64,000 nucleotides of DNA from JACCTH01 sp963761985 (GCA_963761985.1 CAVXIT010000002.1:62001-126000); one strand, 5' to 3'; counted from the first letter of the stretch, positions 25,759 through 34,559 are shown. The notes: generated from the sequence alone by a model not told the origin. A program made the numbers and translations.

Positions 25759-27241
25759 GTGAAAGCCCCATCCGCAGGCCCTATTCGGCAGCCGGCGACG
25801 GCGTGGTGGATCGGCGCAAGTGTGGCTGGCGTGGCTGCTCTAGTCGCGTTCGCTATGGCGATTCAGTTTCAGCGCGATGCCAGCCAACCGGTTGGTGAAG
25901 GGGAGCTTTTCGCGCTCGAGTCGGAGTCTGCGGGCGAGCAAATGGAAAACCTGCGGGGGGAGGGCACCGACACGGCCATGGCCGTACGACAGATTCGCAA
26001 CAGGCTCAACATCGAAGCGGTCGCCTTGATCGATGATTCTGGGCTGACCGAGGCCGCCACCTCACCGAGTCTCGAAGGCGACGTCGTCGACAACGAACTC
26101 CTGCTCTACGGGTTGAGCGTCAAGTCAATGTCGGCAGTCGCCGCGCCGGTGTCCGACTCGATACTGATCGACGGCGTGATCGAGAGCCCTAGCGGCTCGA
26201 TTGCCTATCAGGTCCTACAGCCACTCGAGGGCGGAGGCGGGCTGCTCCTCTACTACGACATCACCGAGCTCCTCGAACGACGGGCTCGCAATCAGGGCAT
26301 TCAACGGACAACCTTGCAGCTGCTTGCTGTAGGAGGCTTCTTTCTCCTGCTGGCGGCGATCCTGGTCATCGGACGATCGTTTGTGAAACGGAGCATTCGT
26401 GAAATGGCGTTCGAAGCCGACGTGCTACGCCAGCTCTCGACTGAGTTGGAGGCTCACAACCGCGAGCTTTCGGTGGCGCGGGCCGAAGCGGAACGTGCTC
26501 TCGCCCTGGCAGAGGAGAAAAATCGAATCCGCGCCGAGTTCGTGCTCATGATCAACCACGAGCTGCGGACCCCGTTGACGACACTCGTTACCGGGGCCGA
26601 CCTCCTGATCCACGAGCCCCTCCTGGCCGGAGGACGAGCGAAAGAATCTGTTGCGACAGATGTCAGCCGACGGACGCCGCCTGCAGGAGATGATCGGACA
26701 GATGCTGGCCGTGGCGAGAATCGAGAACCGCGGGCTGAACTTCACCATGAGCGACGTGGCGATTGCCGATGTGCTCGATGACTTGGAACGAAAGCATCCG
26801 CGTCTATTGATCGACCGGCATTTCCTCGACTATGTGCCCGTCCCCGTCGAGATTCGAACGGAAGCCACAACTCTCTCCCAGCTGTTGTCGTCCTTGATCG
26901 ACAACGCCTTGACACATGGTGCCGCTCGCGTCGCGGTGCGGGCGATGCCGGACTTGCCCTTTGAGCCCTTGTGGAAAGTCGGAAGCACCCCGGCCGACGC
27001 AGCATTCCTCTTGGTGGAGGACGATGGCCCCGGCATCGAACCGAGCTTCCTCCCCCGAGCGTTCGAAAAATTCGAAAAGCACAGCCGAAGTTCTGGAACC
27101 GGGCTTGGTCTGTACATGGCCAAGATGATGATCGAGGCGCTCGGCGGCTCCTTGATGGTGGACTCTTCGCCCGCAGGCACAACGATGGCAGTCGCAATTC
27201 CACTTTCAGCTTCTCGTCTGCCCGTGGGAGCCCTCACATGA
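25759..27241 (+). CDS. Sensor histidine kinase with complete 3' end (copy B), one frameshift
   Basis: Membrane sensor kinase of about 493 residues. It has two helices flanking an extracytoplasmic sensor, the H-box INHELRTPL, N-box SSLIDNALTHG, G1 VEDDGPGIEP, F-box FEKFEKHS and G2 GTGLGLYMAKMMIEALGG. An extra C at about 26629 (CTGGCCGG versus CTGGCGG in copy A) breaks the frame after IHEPLLA, between H- and N-boxes. Without it the kinase is complete. No response-regulator gene is adjacent. Its stop overlaps the cupredoxin ATG. Confidence 0.85.
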
Positions 27242-27615
27242 GGAATCGGCTGATCTGGCTCACGGTTTTGTTGCTGGCTGGCTGCTCCTCACCGCAGATT
27301 GCATCCGGTCCGATCGAAGTCGAGCTCGACGACTTCTACATCGAGCCGGCGGCCGGGACGATCGCGGCGGGGGAAGTGGTGTTCGAGGTTTTTAACGAGG
27401 GTGATTTTCCCCATACCCTGGTAGTAGCCCACGACAACGGGGAAGTCGTCTTCGCCTCGGATGTGGTCAATCCGGGCGAAGAGATCGAAGTGAACCTCGA
27501 ACTAGCACCTGACACTTATCAGTTGACGTGCCGTATCGTCGTCCAACTCGAAGATGGCTCGCTGGTCGACCACTACCAAAACGGCATGGGCGAAACGATC
27601 GAGGTCGAGGGCTAG
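27238..27615 (+). CDS. Cupredoxin-like lipoprotein
   Basis: 125 residues. Signal peptide and lipobox MRNRLIWLTVLLLAGCSS give a membrane-anchored extracytoplasmic protein. The beta-barrel has the copper-site pattern in the usual order: His in DFPHTLVVAH, Cys in YQLTCRIV, His in LVDHYQNGM, with the final Met as axial ligand. Probably binds copper and/or carries electrons. ATGA overlap with the sensor kinase suggests it is made with that sensor, perhaps as its ligand-binding partner, which is inference. Confidence 0.85.
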   Translation: MRNRLIWLTVLLLAGCSSPQIASGPIEVELDDFYIEPAAGTIAAGEVVFEVFNEGDFPHTLVVAHDNGEVVFASDVVNPGEEIEVNLELAPDTYQLTCRIVVQLEDGSLVDHYQNGMGETIEVEG

Positions 27616-27629
27616 CCAGCACAGGGCGG

Positions 27630-28208
27630 TCAGCTTTGCCGTCGCCACTCCCGGCCGAGACCAACGAAAAAGACGGTGTTGGCAAGCACCCCGAGTACCA
27701 GCGCGACGCGGACCACAGGATTGGTCGGGTCGAGAATGATCAGGCGACCCAGGTAAATCACGATCATGATGATCCCGAGGGCCTGACCTGTCGACGAGAG
27801 CCAGCGTGGGTAGTCACGAGAACGCGCCATCAGCCGCGCCAATACGAAATAGGCGAGGCCAGTAATTCCAAAGGTGGCCAGTCCCCGTGGATCGGCGACA
27901 TTAGGGAGATCGGCGAAGTCGGTGCCCGGGGGATGGATGACATTGGCGAGGTCGAAGCCTCCGTGCACGAGACTGAGCAGCGAACCGACCACTCCCACGC
28001 TAAGGGCCCAGCGGGCCACCGGCTCGTTGACGTCGAGCAGGCTTGAGCCAAGTGCAACGATGATGAGGCTCGAAAGCAAACCTCCCAGCATGAGCAGAGC
28101 CGACGCCACTCCGACGTTGCCCAGAATTACGAAGAAGATCCCATAGAGGATTCCGCCCACGGCAGCGGCGATCGACACTGCGCCGGCAGCGCTTTTGAAG
28201 GTAGTCAC
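27630..28208 (-). CDS. Hypothetical membrane protein, about six helices
   Basis: 192 residues with hydrophobic segments AAAVGGILYGIFFVILGNVG, ALLMLGGLLSSLIIVALGSSL, WALSVGVVGSLLSLVHGGFDL, GLATFGITGLAYFVLARLM, IIMIVIYLGRLIILD and VALVLGVLANTVFFVGLG. I do not recognise a named family. Convergent with the cupredoxin gene and upstream of nothing on its strand, so probably transcribed alone. Confidence 0.7.
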   Translation of the reverse strand: MTTFKSAAGAVSIAAAVGGILYGIFFVILGNVGVASALLMLGGLLSSLIIVALGSSLLDVNEPVARWALSVGVVGSLLSLVHGGFDLANVIHPPGTDFADLPNVADPRGLATFGITGLAYFVLARLMARSRDYPRWLSSTGQALGIIMIVIYLGRLIILDPTNPVVRVALVLGVLANTVFFVGLGREWRRQS

Positions 28209-28236
28209 GATCGGAGCCTAGAAATTCTCGAGTGTG

Positions 28237-29307
28237 TCAGCCGGGTTCAACGCCAATTTCGGTGGCCTTGATCGCAACCCAAACATTTTCGCCAACAGCC
28301 AGTCTCAGTTCGTCTAGGGCACTCGCGGTGATTTCCACCGTGAGAGGCAGTGGCGGCCCGGTGCGGATTCGAGCTCGTTCGCCCAGATGTTCGATCAATT
28401 CGATGCCGGTGGACCAGGAGTTCCGCGGGCTGCCACCCGGCTGGGAACGATGAATCGAAATCGCGCTTGGGCGGATGGTCACCAATGAGTCGCCTTGGAC
28501 CACCGATGCGACGTGGAGCTGGTGGCTGCCCACGTTGGCAATGCCGTTTTGGACCGGAGCCACAAACAAGTTCACTCCGGCGAGATCGGCGGCATAGGAC
28601 GTGCGGGGCCGCAAACGAATGTCGTCAGGGGACCCGGACTGAGTGACGGCTCCGTTCTCGATCACGTGAATCTCATCTGCAAGGAGAAAGGCGTCGGTCG
28701 GGTCATGGGTGATCAGGAGGCGCGGTCCTTTGAAACTGTCGAGATGTTCTTTCAGTGTTCGCCGCAGCTGCACCCGCGTGCCGACGTCAAGAGCCGAGAG
28801 CGGTTCGTCGAGGAGCAGAAGATCGGGCTCGGTCACGAGGGCGCGGGCCAGAGCGACTCGCTGCGCCTGTCCACCAGAGAGCTGTCCTGGCTTGCGTCGG
28901 CCCAGATCTGACAAGTCCAAATGCTCTAACCACTCCTGCGCCTTTACTCTCGCCTGTTCCTTGCTTGTCCCCCGGCTCCTCAGCCCGAACGCAACATTGT
29001 CCTGTATGGACAGATGGGCGAACAAGAGATAGTCCTGGAAGACAACTCCTACTCTTCGAACCTCAGGGGGAACAAATACCCCTGTCTGCGGATCGTCGAC
29101 AACCACGCCGCCCAGCTCGATCCGGCCCTGGTCGATGGGAATGAGACCGGAGAGGACTTGTACGGCAGTTGTCTTGCCGGCCCCGTTGGGCCCTAGCAGC
29201 GCCACCGTCCGCCCGGCCGGGATCGAGAACGCCAGGTCGAGGCGAAATCCACCATCTCTGCTGGCCGAAAAGTTTGCCTCGAGCCCGGTCCTCAGAGCGC
29301 TTTCCAC
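28237..29307 (-). CDS. modC: Molybdate ABC transporter ATP-binding protein
   Basis: 356 residues. ABC domain with Walker A GPNGAGKTTAVQ, signature LSGGQAQRVALARAL, Walker B LLLLDEPLSALD and H-loop LLITHD. The C-terminal TOBE domain (LAGVNLFVAPVQ and later TVEITASALDELRLAVGENVWVAIKATEI) is the molybdate-binding type. The first residues overlap the permease gene by 16 bases. Last gene of modABC. Would supply molybdenum for the two sulfite-oxidase-like proteins encoded a few kb away. Confidence 0.93.
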   Translation of the reverse strand: MESALRTGLEANFSASRDGGFRLDLAFSIPAGRTVALLGPNGAGKTTAVQVLSGLIPIDQGRIELGGVVVDDPQTGVFVPPEVRRVGVVFQDYLLFAHLSIQDNVAFGLRSRGTSKEQARVKAQEWLEHLDLSDLGRRKPGQLSGGQAQRVALARALVTEPDLLLLDEPLSALDVGTRVQLRRTLKEHLDSFKGPRLLITHDPTDAFLLADEIHVIENGAVTQSGSPDDIRLRPRTSYAADLAGVNLFVAPVQNGIANVGSHQLHVASVVQGDSLVTIRPSAISIHRSQPGGSPRNSWSTGIELIEHLGERARIRTGPPLPLTVEITASALDELRLAVGENVWVAIKATEIGVEPG

Positions 29308-30089
29308 CAGCGCTCCCGCAGTGCGACCAACACCGTTAGCGACACTGCAACCATCACCAGGCTCAACGCAATCGCGGTATCGCGATCGCTTTCCAACGCG
29401 ACAAAAACCGCAAGCGGCAGAGTCTGCGTTCGTCCTTGCAAGTTTCCCGCGAAGGTGATCGTGGCACCGAACTCACCAAGAGCACGGGCCCACGTCAAAA
29501 CCAATCCGGCGACGAGCGAAGGTCCAATCATCGGGAGGGTCACTCGACGCATGACGGTCCACCGACTGGCGCCAAGCGTGGCGGCTGCTCCTTCGAAGCG
29601 CTGGTCGAGGTTGCGCAACGCGCCTTCGACCGTGATAACCAGAAACGGTGTGGCGACAAATGTGTTCGCGAGAATCACTCCCCAAACCGAAAACGGCAGC
29701 AGCAACCCGGTTGCGTCGTTGAGCGGCTCCCCGAAAAGCCCCCGCCGACCGAAGGCAAAGAGCAGCGCGGCTCCCCCAACCACGGGTGGCAGCACCAAGG
29801 GCAGCGTTACCAGCCCACGGGCAAGTGTCCGGCCCGGAAATTCGATGCGTGCCAGTAACCAGGCGAGGGGCACTCCGACCGCGGCGGCGATAGCCGTGGC
29901 TGAGAGCGAGGTGACCAGCGACAAGCCGAGTGCATCGCTGACCACATCCCCGGTTAGAAGGGTCCCCAGATTTGTCCACGGCGTACGAGCGAGCAGACCC
30001 GCCAGCGGGAGGACGAACATCATCAGCCCGAGCACCCCGAGGATGATCAGCAGGGCTGGCGCACGTTGGGTCTTCCGCGGTGGTTTCAA
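29292..30089 (-). CDS. modB: Molybdate ABC transporter permease
   Basis: 265 residues from a TTG at 30089 that overlaps the modA stop codon (TTGA). Five or six helices, with LGLSLVTSLSATAIAAAVGVPLAWLLARIEFPGR at the start of the permease core and the ATPase-contact loop EGAAATLGASRWTVMRRVTLPMIGPSLVAG. ALGEFGATITFAGNLQGRTQTLPLAVF is diagnostic of ModB. The frame stays open to 30410, but that part is antisense-like within modA and was left out. Confidence 0.92.
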   Translation of the reverse strand: MKPPRKTQRAPALLIILGVLGLMMFVLPLAGLLARTPWTNLGTLLTGDVVSDALGLSLVTSLSATAIAAAVGVPLAWLLARIEFPGRTLARGLVTLPLVLPPVVGGAALLFAFGRRGLFGEPLNDATGLLLPFSVWGVILANTFVATPFLVITVEGALRNLDQRFEGAAATLGASRWTVMRRVTLPMIGPSLVAGLVLTWARALGEFGATITFAGNLQGRTQTLPLAVFVALESDRDTAIALSLVMVAVSLTVLVALRERWWKAL

Positions 30090-30826
30090 GGCGTTTCGAA
30101 ACCGTACCGGACCAGAATCGCCTGGCCTTCGTTCGAAAGGACGAAATCGACGAACGCGGCGGCGGCGGCGGGGTTGGGTGCATTCGCCAGCGCGGCGATG
30201 GGGTACTCGGCCACCACATTGAACTTCTCCGGTATGGCGACGCCGTCGACGGCGCCATCCGTCGAAAGCACATCGGTCACATAGGTGATTCCCGCGTCGA
30301 TCTCGCCCGCTTCGATCTTCGTCAGCAAGGCACGCACGTCGGGCTCGTTCGTGTCGATCGCGGGGGTGATACCGGCATTCCCCAACGCCTGCCTTGCAAA
30401 GTCGCCGCACGGCACATCCTCGGCACAGAGACCAATGAGCAGGTCCACGTTCGCAAAATCTTCCAGTCCCACGATGCCGGCCGGATTTCCCGCGGGGACC
30501 GCGATCTGAAGCAGGTTGGTGACAAATATATCGCCGCCCTCTGCCTCACCGGCTTCGACGACTTGATCCATATTCGACGTGTTCGCCGAGGCAAAAACGT
30601 CAGCAGGTGCGCCTTCGATGATCTGCTCTCTAAGCGAAGAACTGCTGCCTACGTTCAGCTCCACATCGACATCGGGATTGGCGGCTTCAAATTCCACTTC
30701 GATCTCAACGAAGGCATCGGTCAAAGAGGCGGCGGCCGAAACCAGGAGTTTTCCCTCGACGTTTTGCCCACAAGCCATGATCGGCAACAGGCAGAAGAAG
30801 GTCAAGAGCAGACGTCGTCTGTTCAC
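30086..30826 (-). CDS. modA: Molybdate-binding periplasmic lipoprotein
   Basis: 246 residues from GTG at 30826, chosen because GGAGG lies eight bases upstream. Lipobox LLPIMACGQ. The mature part has LLVSAAASLTDAFVEIEVEFEAANPDVDVELNVGSSSSLREQI with the oxyanion-binding serines, ADVFASANTSNMDQVV, and GITYVTDVLSTDG, all typical of ModA. First gene of modABC. Divergent from the damaged PadR-like gene. Confidence 0.93.
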   Translation of the reverse strand: MNRRRLLLTFFCLLPIMACGQNVEGKLLVSAAASLTDAFVEIEVEFEAANPDVDVELNVGSSSSLREQIIEGAPADVFASANTSNMDQVVEAGEAEGGDIFVTNLLQIAVPAGNPAGIVGLEDFANVDLLIGLCAEDVPCGDFARQALGNAGITPAIDTNEPDVRALLTKIEAGEIDAGITYVTDVLSTDGAVDGVAIPEKFNVVAEYPIAALANAPNPAAAAAFVDFVLSNEGQAILVRYGFETP

Positions 30827-30871
30827 GCAGTATCCTCCCAATAGTCACAATGAGACTATCGAGGGAATCGT

Positions 30872-31378
30872 GTCTCTGCTCTCGCTAACCGAATATTCGG
30901 TGCTTGGGGACTTGGCGGAGAGCCCGGCCATGGCTTCGCGATCTGAAGGATCTAGGTCATAAGGGTTTCGCCGGGCGGATCCTGACCGTACGCCGACCGC
31001 TCGTGTACCGGGCGCTCGATCGTTTGGTAGCCGCGGATCTGGCGACGCCGAAACGACGAGGCGGCCGATGCGGGCCTCAGGCTTGTTTTCGTCGCATAAA
31101 ACGGAAAGGCAAACGGCCTGCGTTGAAGCGGTGCTGGACGAGCCGTGGAGCACGTCCGCGAGATCAGGATCGCCTTTCAGCTGAAGCTTGCGTTTCTCGA
31201 CCGTTTGCGGCTGTCACCCCGCGTCTTGCTGGATGCGCAATCGCAGGCTCTCGGCTCCACTCTGGCTGCCCTTGACACCCCGGACCTGAGCCGATCAGAT
31301 CACCTTCAACTCTGGCGCCACTACAACGCCAAAGCTGCAGCTGCCTATCTTGAAGACGTGAAATCGCTCTACTTGTAG
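30872..31378 (+). pseudogene. PadR-family transcriptional regulator, several frameshifts
   Basis: Three frames must be joined. From GTG 30872 comes SLLSLTEYSVLGDLAESPA, the PadR first helix. A second frame gives KDLGHKGFAGRILTVRRPLVYRALDRLVAADLATPKRRGG, the winged-helix core with the PLVYRALDRL recognition region. A third, from about 31142, gives VEHVREIRIAFQLKLAFLDRL and ends YNAKAAAAYLEDVKSLYL, the C-terminal helices. At least three single-base changes, near 30942, 31065 and 31140, are needed. It is divergent from modA with 45 bases between, so it may have controlled molybdate uptake. Confidence 0.7.
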
Positions 31379-31395
31379 GCCCTTGTGGTTAACAG

Positions 31396-31629
31396 TTATC
31401 CGTCGAGGATCTTGTCGGCTTTGCGGTCGATCCGCTCCTTCTCGTTTTTGGTCAGGTTGCCAGCCTTCTGCTGCTGGGCAGCGCGCGACTTGGCGTTCCG
31501 GGCGTGGGCCTTGTCGGGCATCGGGTAGTTGCCCGATTCCTTCTTCGCCTCTTTGGTCCGAGCCTTTTCTGGGAGCCCGAAGTCCTTGGTCGGGATGTCC
31601 TCGCGATCTTCGGCATCTAGATCTGCCAT
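31396..31629 (-). CDS. Small charged conserved hypothetical protein (DUF6582-like)
   Basis: 77 residues. The ATG of MADLDAEDREDIPTKDFGLPEKART is preceded by AAGGAG at good spacing, which decides the start. The rest, YPMPDKAHARNAKSRAAQQQKAGNLTKNEKERIDRKADKILDG, is strongly basic and helical. The pattern of a short N-terminal acidic box followed by P-x-x-D-x-x-H-x-R-N-A is seen in small proteins often encoded with phage-like or plasmid genes. Function unknown. Confidence 0.75.
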   Translation of the reverse strand: MADLDAEDREDIPTKDFGLPEKARTKEAKKESGNYPMPDKAHARNAKSRAAQQQKAGNLTKNEKERIDRKADKILDG

Positions 31630-31676
31630 GCGACGCTCCTTTCGTGCGGACCCTTTTTCGATACCCACCGGATTGG

Positions 31677-32240
31677 CTACGAAACCCGAAAACGGACCCA
31701 GAGCGCGGCGAGTACTGCTCCCACGGTGTTGGCGACGAGGTCCCAGCCGGTGTTTTCGAAGCCCCCAATGTTGGTGTCCGGCACGATCCGGGTGATCAGG
31801 AACTCGACCATCTCGTTGAGCGCTCCGAAACCGAGCCCGCCCATTAGGGCGAGCGAAGCTTTAGGCCCCAGCGCGTCGGAGAAGGCGAGCCCCGCAAAGC
31901 CGAAGCCGATGGAATGAACGACATGGTCGAAGCGGACGAACGGCAACAGCCAGAGGTTGTAAAGCACCCGGCCATCGCCGATTGGGACCATTCCCCCGGC
32001 CATGTGCAATGCGCCCCAGAACGCCAACCCACCGAGGGCCAGATTGGACAGGTGAGATCGGGCATCCCACCAGACGACACCAGTCAAGCTCAACGCCATG
32101 AACACCGCATAGAACACAACCTGCTGGTTGGACGTAGCAAGACCCAGAGCAAGGAAACCGAAGTAGTAAATGACGACGATCGTTGCCAGGATCCGATGGG
32201 AACGAAGGCGGTCAAGCACGCGATTCGAATGTAACGTCAC
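31677..32240 (-). CDS. DUF2238-like membrane protein
   Basis: About 187 residues, six helices. Conserved polar residues sit inside membrane segments: VRFDHVVHSIGFGFAGLAFSD and ALNEMVEFLITRIVPDTNIGGFENTGWDLVANTVGA, the H-x-x-x-x-x-G and E-x-x-E-like pattern of the YjdF/DUF2238 group. I place the start at GTG 32240 because the divergent LapA gene begins at 32244; a longer frame to 32267 would overlap it. Function unknown. Confidence 0.8.
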   Translation of the reverse strand: MTLHSNRVLDRLRSHRILATIVVIYYFGFLALGLATSNQQVVFYAVFMALSLTGVVWWDARSHLSNLALGGLAFWGALHMAGGMVPIGDGRVLYNLWLLPFVRFDHVVHSIGFGFAGLAFSDALGPKASLALMGGLGFGALNEMVEFLITRIVPDTNIGGFENTGWDLVANTVGAVLAALWVRFRVS

Positions 32241-32243
32241 CGC

Positions 32244-32564
32244 ATGACCGACGATCCTCACTTCCAAAAGGAAACTGATCGAGCTCCGGTGACGAACCGC
32301 AAGAGAACCGATTCCGGGTTCTCGTGGGGACTGGCCCTCTTTCTCGTAGCTGCCGTCGCCTTCGTCGTTTTTGTCGTCCAGAACACGACGGACGTCCCGG
32401 TCCAGTTGTTCGGCGCGAACTACACGGTTCCGCTTCCGATTCTGCTGGTGACCACCGCCCTCATCGCAGTCATCGCTGATGAAATCTTCGGCTGGGCGCG
32501 CCGACGGCGGCGTCGGAACCGGCTAGCCGACAGGGAAGAACTCGGGCGATACCGCGGCGAGTGA
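32244..32564 (+). CDS. LapA-domain (DUF1049) small membrane protein
   Basis: 106 residues. A polar N-terminus is followed by two helices, WGLALFLVAAVAFVVFVVQNT and VPLPILLVTTALIAVIADEIFGWARRRRRR, separated by DVPVQLFGANYT. This is the LapA pattern. Head-to-head with the DUF2238-like gene with almost no gap, and ending ten bases before the convergent deaminase gene. Confidence 0.87.
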   Translation: MTDDPHFQKETDRAPVTNRKRTDSGFSWGLALFLVAAVAFVVFVVQNTTDVPVQLFGANYTVPLPILLVTTALIAVIADEIFGWARRRRRRNRLADREELGRYRGE

Positions 32565-32574
32565 TCCAGACGAA

Positions 32575-33603
32575 TCAGATGGTCTTGGTGACCTTGGTCA
32601 ACCGGCGGGGGTTGTCGGGATCTAGGCCGCGTGACCGGGTCAGGTGATAGGTGAACACCTGAGCCGCGACGATCGCGGGAATCGGGGCCAACCAGTCGGG
32701 GACGCCGGCGGGCAGAGTTATCAAATAGTCGGCGGGACAGTCCGGCTGATCCGAGATTGCGATCACCGTCGCCCCGATATCTCGCGTCATGGATAGCAAC
32801 TCGGCCAGGTCGGCATATGACGGAGAGGCGGTTGCGATCGCCAGGATGGGCAACCCTGGCTCGACCATCGCCAGGGGCCCGTGGCGGAAGTCTGCGGCCG
32901 AAAATGGCTGCGCAACAAGATACGACAACTCGGCAATTTTGAGCGCCCACTCGTGAGCGGTGGCGTGGTGATACCCACGGCCGAGAACAACACACCGGTC
33001 CGAGCTCTTCATTGAGTCGGCGGCAGCCGCGCATGCCTCCGAAGTTTCCAAGGCCGCCGTCACGGATTCACTTACCTGGTCGATCTCCTGCTGCATTTCC
33101 CGGGCTCCGGCAATCCCAGCCGAGAGCGTCGCCAGCGCCACCAGTTGTGCCGTATAGGACTTGGTGGCGGCAACGGCCAGCTCTGGGCCCGCTCCCAAGT
33201 CGACGTGGCAATCGGCGATCTGCGCCATAGGTGACCCGGGATGGTTGGTGAGGCTCAGGGTTGGACGACCTTGCTTCTTGGCTTCGGTCAGGACCGCCAG
33301 CAGGTCGGGTGACTCCCCAGACTGGGAGATGCCCATGACGAGCGCGCCGTCGAGCCGGGGAGGACTCCGATAGACGCCGTAGAGCGAGGGGGCCGCGAGC
33401 GAAACCAGCAGTTTGTTGCGGGCACCCCACAGATACTGGCAGTACCGAGCAGCGTTGTCCGAAGTGCCCCGGGCAGCGATCAAGACATGATCGAAGCTCT
33501 GACCGGCCACCCAGTTTATTGCCGGATCTACCCGAACGACCCGCGTCGAAGCAAGGTCGGAAAGGACGCGTGGCTGTGACGAGATCTCGTCCCAGAGCTT
33601 CAT
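32575..33603 (-). CDS. Double-SIS-domain protein, probable glucosamine-6-phosphate deaminase (NagB-II type)
   Basis: 342 residues, two SIS domains as in the isomerase half of GlmS but without a glutaminase domain. Features: HVLIAARGTSDNAARYCQYLWG, MGISQSGESPDLLAVL (first sugar-phosphate site), AVAATKSYTAQLVALA, LGRGYHHATAHEWALKIAELSYL, and the C-terminal GLDPDNPRRLTKVTKTI. In this operon it would convert glucosamine-6-phosphate to fructose-6-phosphate and ammonia, as for the non-orthologous NagB-II of Shewanella. ATGA overlap with nagA. Confidence 0.88.
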   Translation of the reverse strand: MKLWDEISSQPRVLSDLASTRVVRVDPAINWVAGQSFDHVLIAARGTSDNAARYCQYLWGARNKLLVSLAAPSLYGVYRSPPRLDGALVMGISQSGESPDLLAVLTEAKKQGRPTLSLTNHPGSPMAQIADCHVDLGAGPELAVAATKSYTAQLVALATLSAGIAGAREMQQEIDQVSESVTAALETSEACAAAADSMKSSDRCVVLGRGYHHATAHEWALKIAELSYLVAQPFSAADFRHGPLAMVEPGLPILAIATASPSYADLAELLSMTRDIGATVIAISDQPDCPADYLITLPAGVPDWLAPIPAIVAAQVFTYHLTRSRGLDPDNPRRLTKVTKTI

Positions 33604-34559
33604 CTCTCCCAGACGACCTCGTCGGCGATCGCCGTTGCCAGCGGGTTCAAGTCTTGATCGAATCGGACCCAGTCCGATCTTTCCGCCATTTTCATGAGGC
33701 GGGCGGGAACCGACGACGCCGCGGCCGCTGCCTCAGCGGGCGAGCAGCCGGTGAAGGACATCAAGTTGCGAGCGGCTCGATCGAGGGTGAGAGTGCTGCC
33801 GGCGAGGCGTCCGTCCGAATCGGTGACCACGCCCCCCGAGACCTGAACCTCTCTATGGCACCGAGCTGATAGGTGCCATCGTCTAGACCGGTTGCCGCAA
33901 TTGCATCGGTGACCAAAGCGAGGCGATTCGGACCGAGCAGGCTCCAGGCGGCGCGCACCGTCGCCGGATGAACGTGGACCCCATCACAGATGATCCCGGC
34001 GACAACCTTTGAGTCAAACGCCGCACCCACCAGGCCCGGTTCCCGGTGCGAGAATGGTTCCATCGCATTAAAGAGGTGAGTGACCGCCTCGATCCCCCAT
34101 TTGAAACCGGCCAACGCCTCGTCGTAGTTAGCGGCTGAGTGACCAGCGGACACAACGATTCCCTTCGCGATCAGCGCTTTGGCCAGCGATTCGGCGCCGG
34201 GGAGCTCGGGTGCCAACGTCACCATGGAAACTGCAGAGGACCAACCTTCGATCAGATCAAGGGACGGCGACTGAAAGAGCTCAGAGTCGTGTACTCCTGG
34301 CTTACTCGTCGAAAGAAATGGACCCTCGAGGTGGAGACCGAGCGGCTCGGCTCCGACATATCCAGCCGGCCGGTCATGAATCGCCTCGAGGGCCTCTTTG
34401 ATCCGCTCCGGAGCGGAGGTGATGATCGTCGGCAGAAAACCAGTGACGCCTTGTTCAGGCAAGGCGCGCGCCCACTTGCCAGATCGAAAACGGATCGGAT
34501 GTGAAGTCGTGGCCGTACGCCCCGTTGATCTGGAGGTCGATGAGGCCGGGGAAGATCAT
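33600..34559 (-). CDS. nagA: N-acetylglucosamine-6-phosphate deacetylase, N-terminally short and with two frameshifts
   Basis: Starts at ATG 34559 overlapping the GH3 stop codon and opens directly with MIFPGLIDLQINGAYGHDF, so the usual 45-50 residue N-terminal strand domain is absent. LPEQGVTGFLPTIITS follows after an extra base at about 34463. Metal and substrate residues are present: GLHLEGPFLS, VSAGHSAANYDEAL, AVTHLFNAMEPFSHREPG, ICDGVHVHP and LVTDAIAATG. A second break at about 33866 precedes VVTDSDGRLAGSTLTLDRAARNL. Total about 318 residues against about 380 in relatives. Confidence 0.85.

Larger units (their letters stand above)
23375..27066. repeat. Tandem duplication, copy B (about 3.69 kb)
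   Basis: Direct repeat of 19686-23376 in the same orientation. Aligned stretches checked by eye differ by about one to three substitutions per 100-120 bases, plus single-base indels in GG, TT and CC runs that break four of its five genes. It runs on into the kinase 3' end and the cupredoxin gene, which copy A lacks. Confidence 0.9.

Noticed and set aside
19686..27066. Duplication caused by an insertion sequence or composite transposon
   Set aside because: No transposase gene, terminal inverted repeats or target duplications are visible at 19.7, 23.4 or 27.1 kb. The junction shows only short microhomology.
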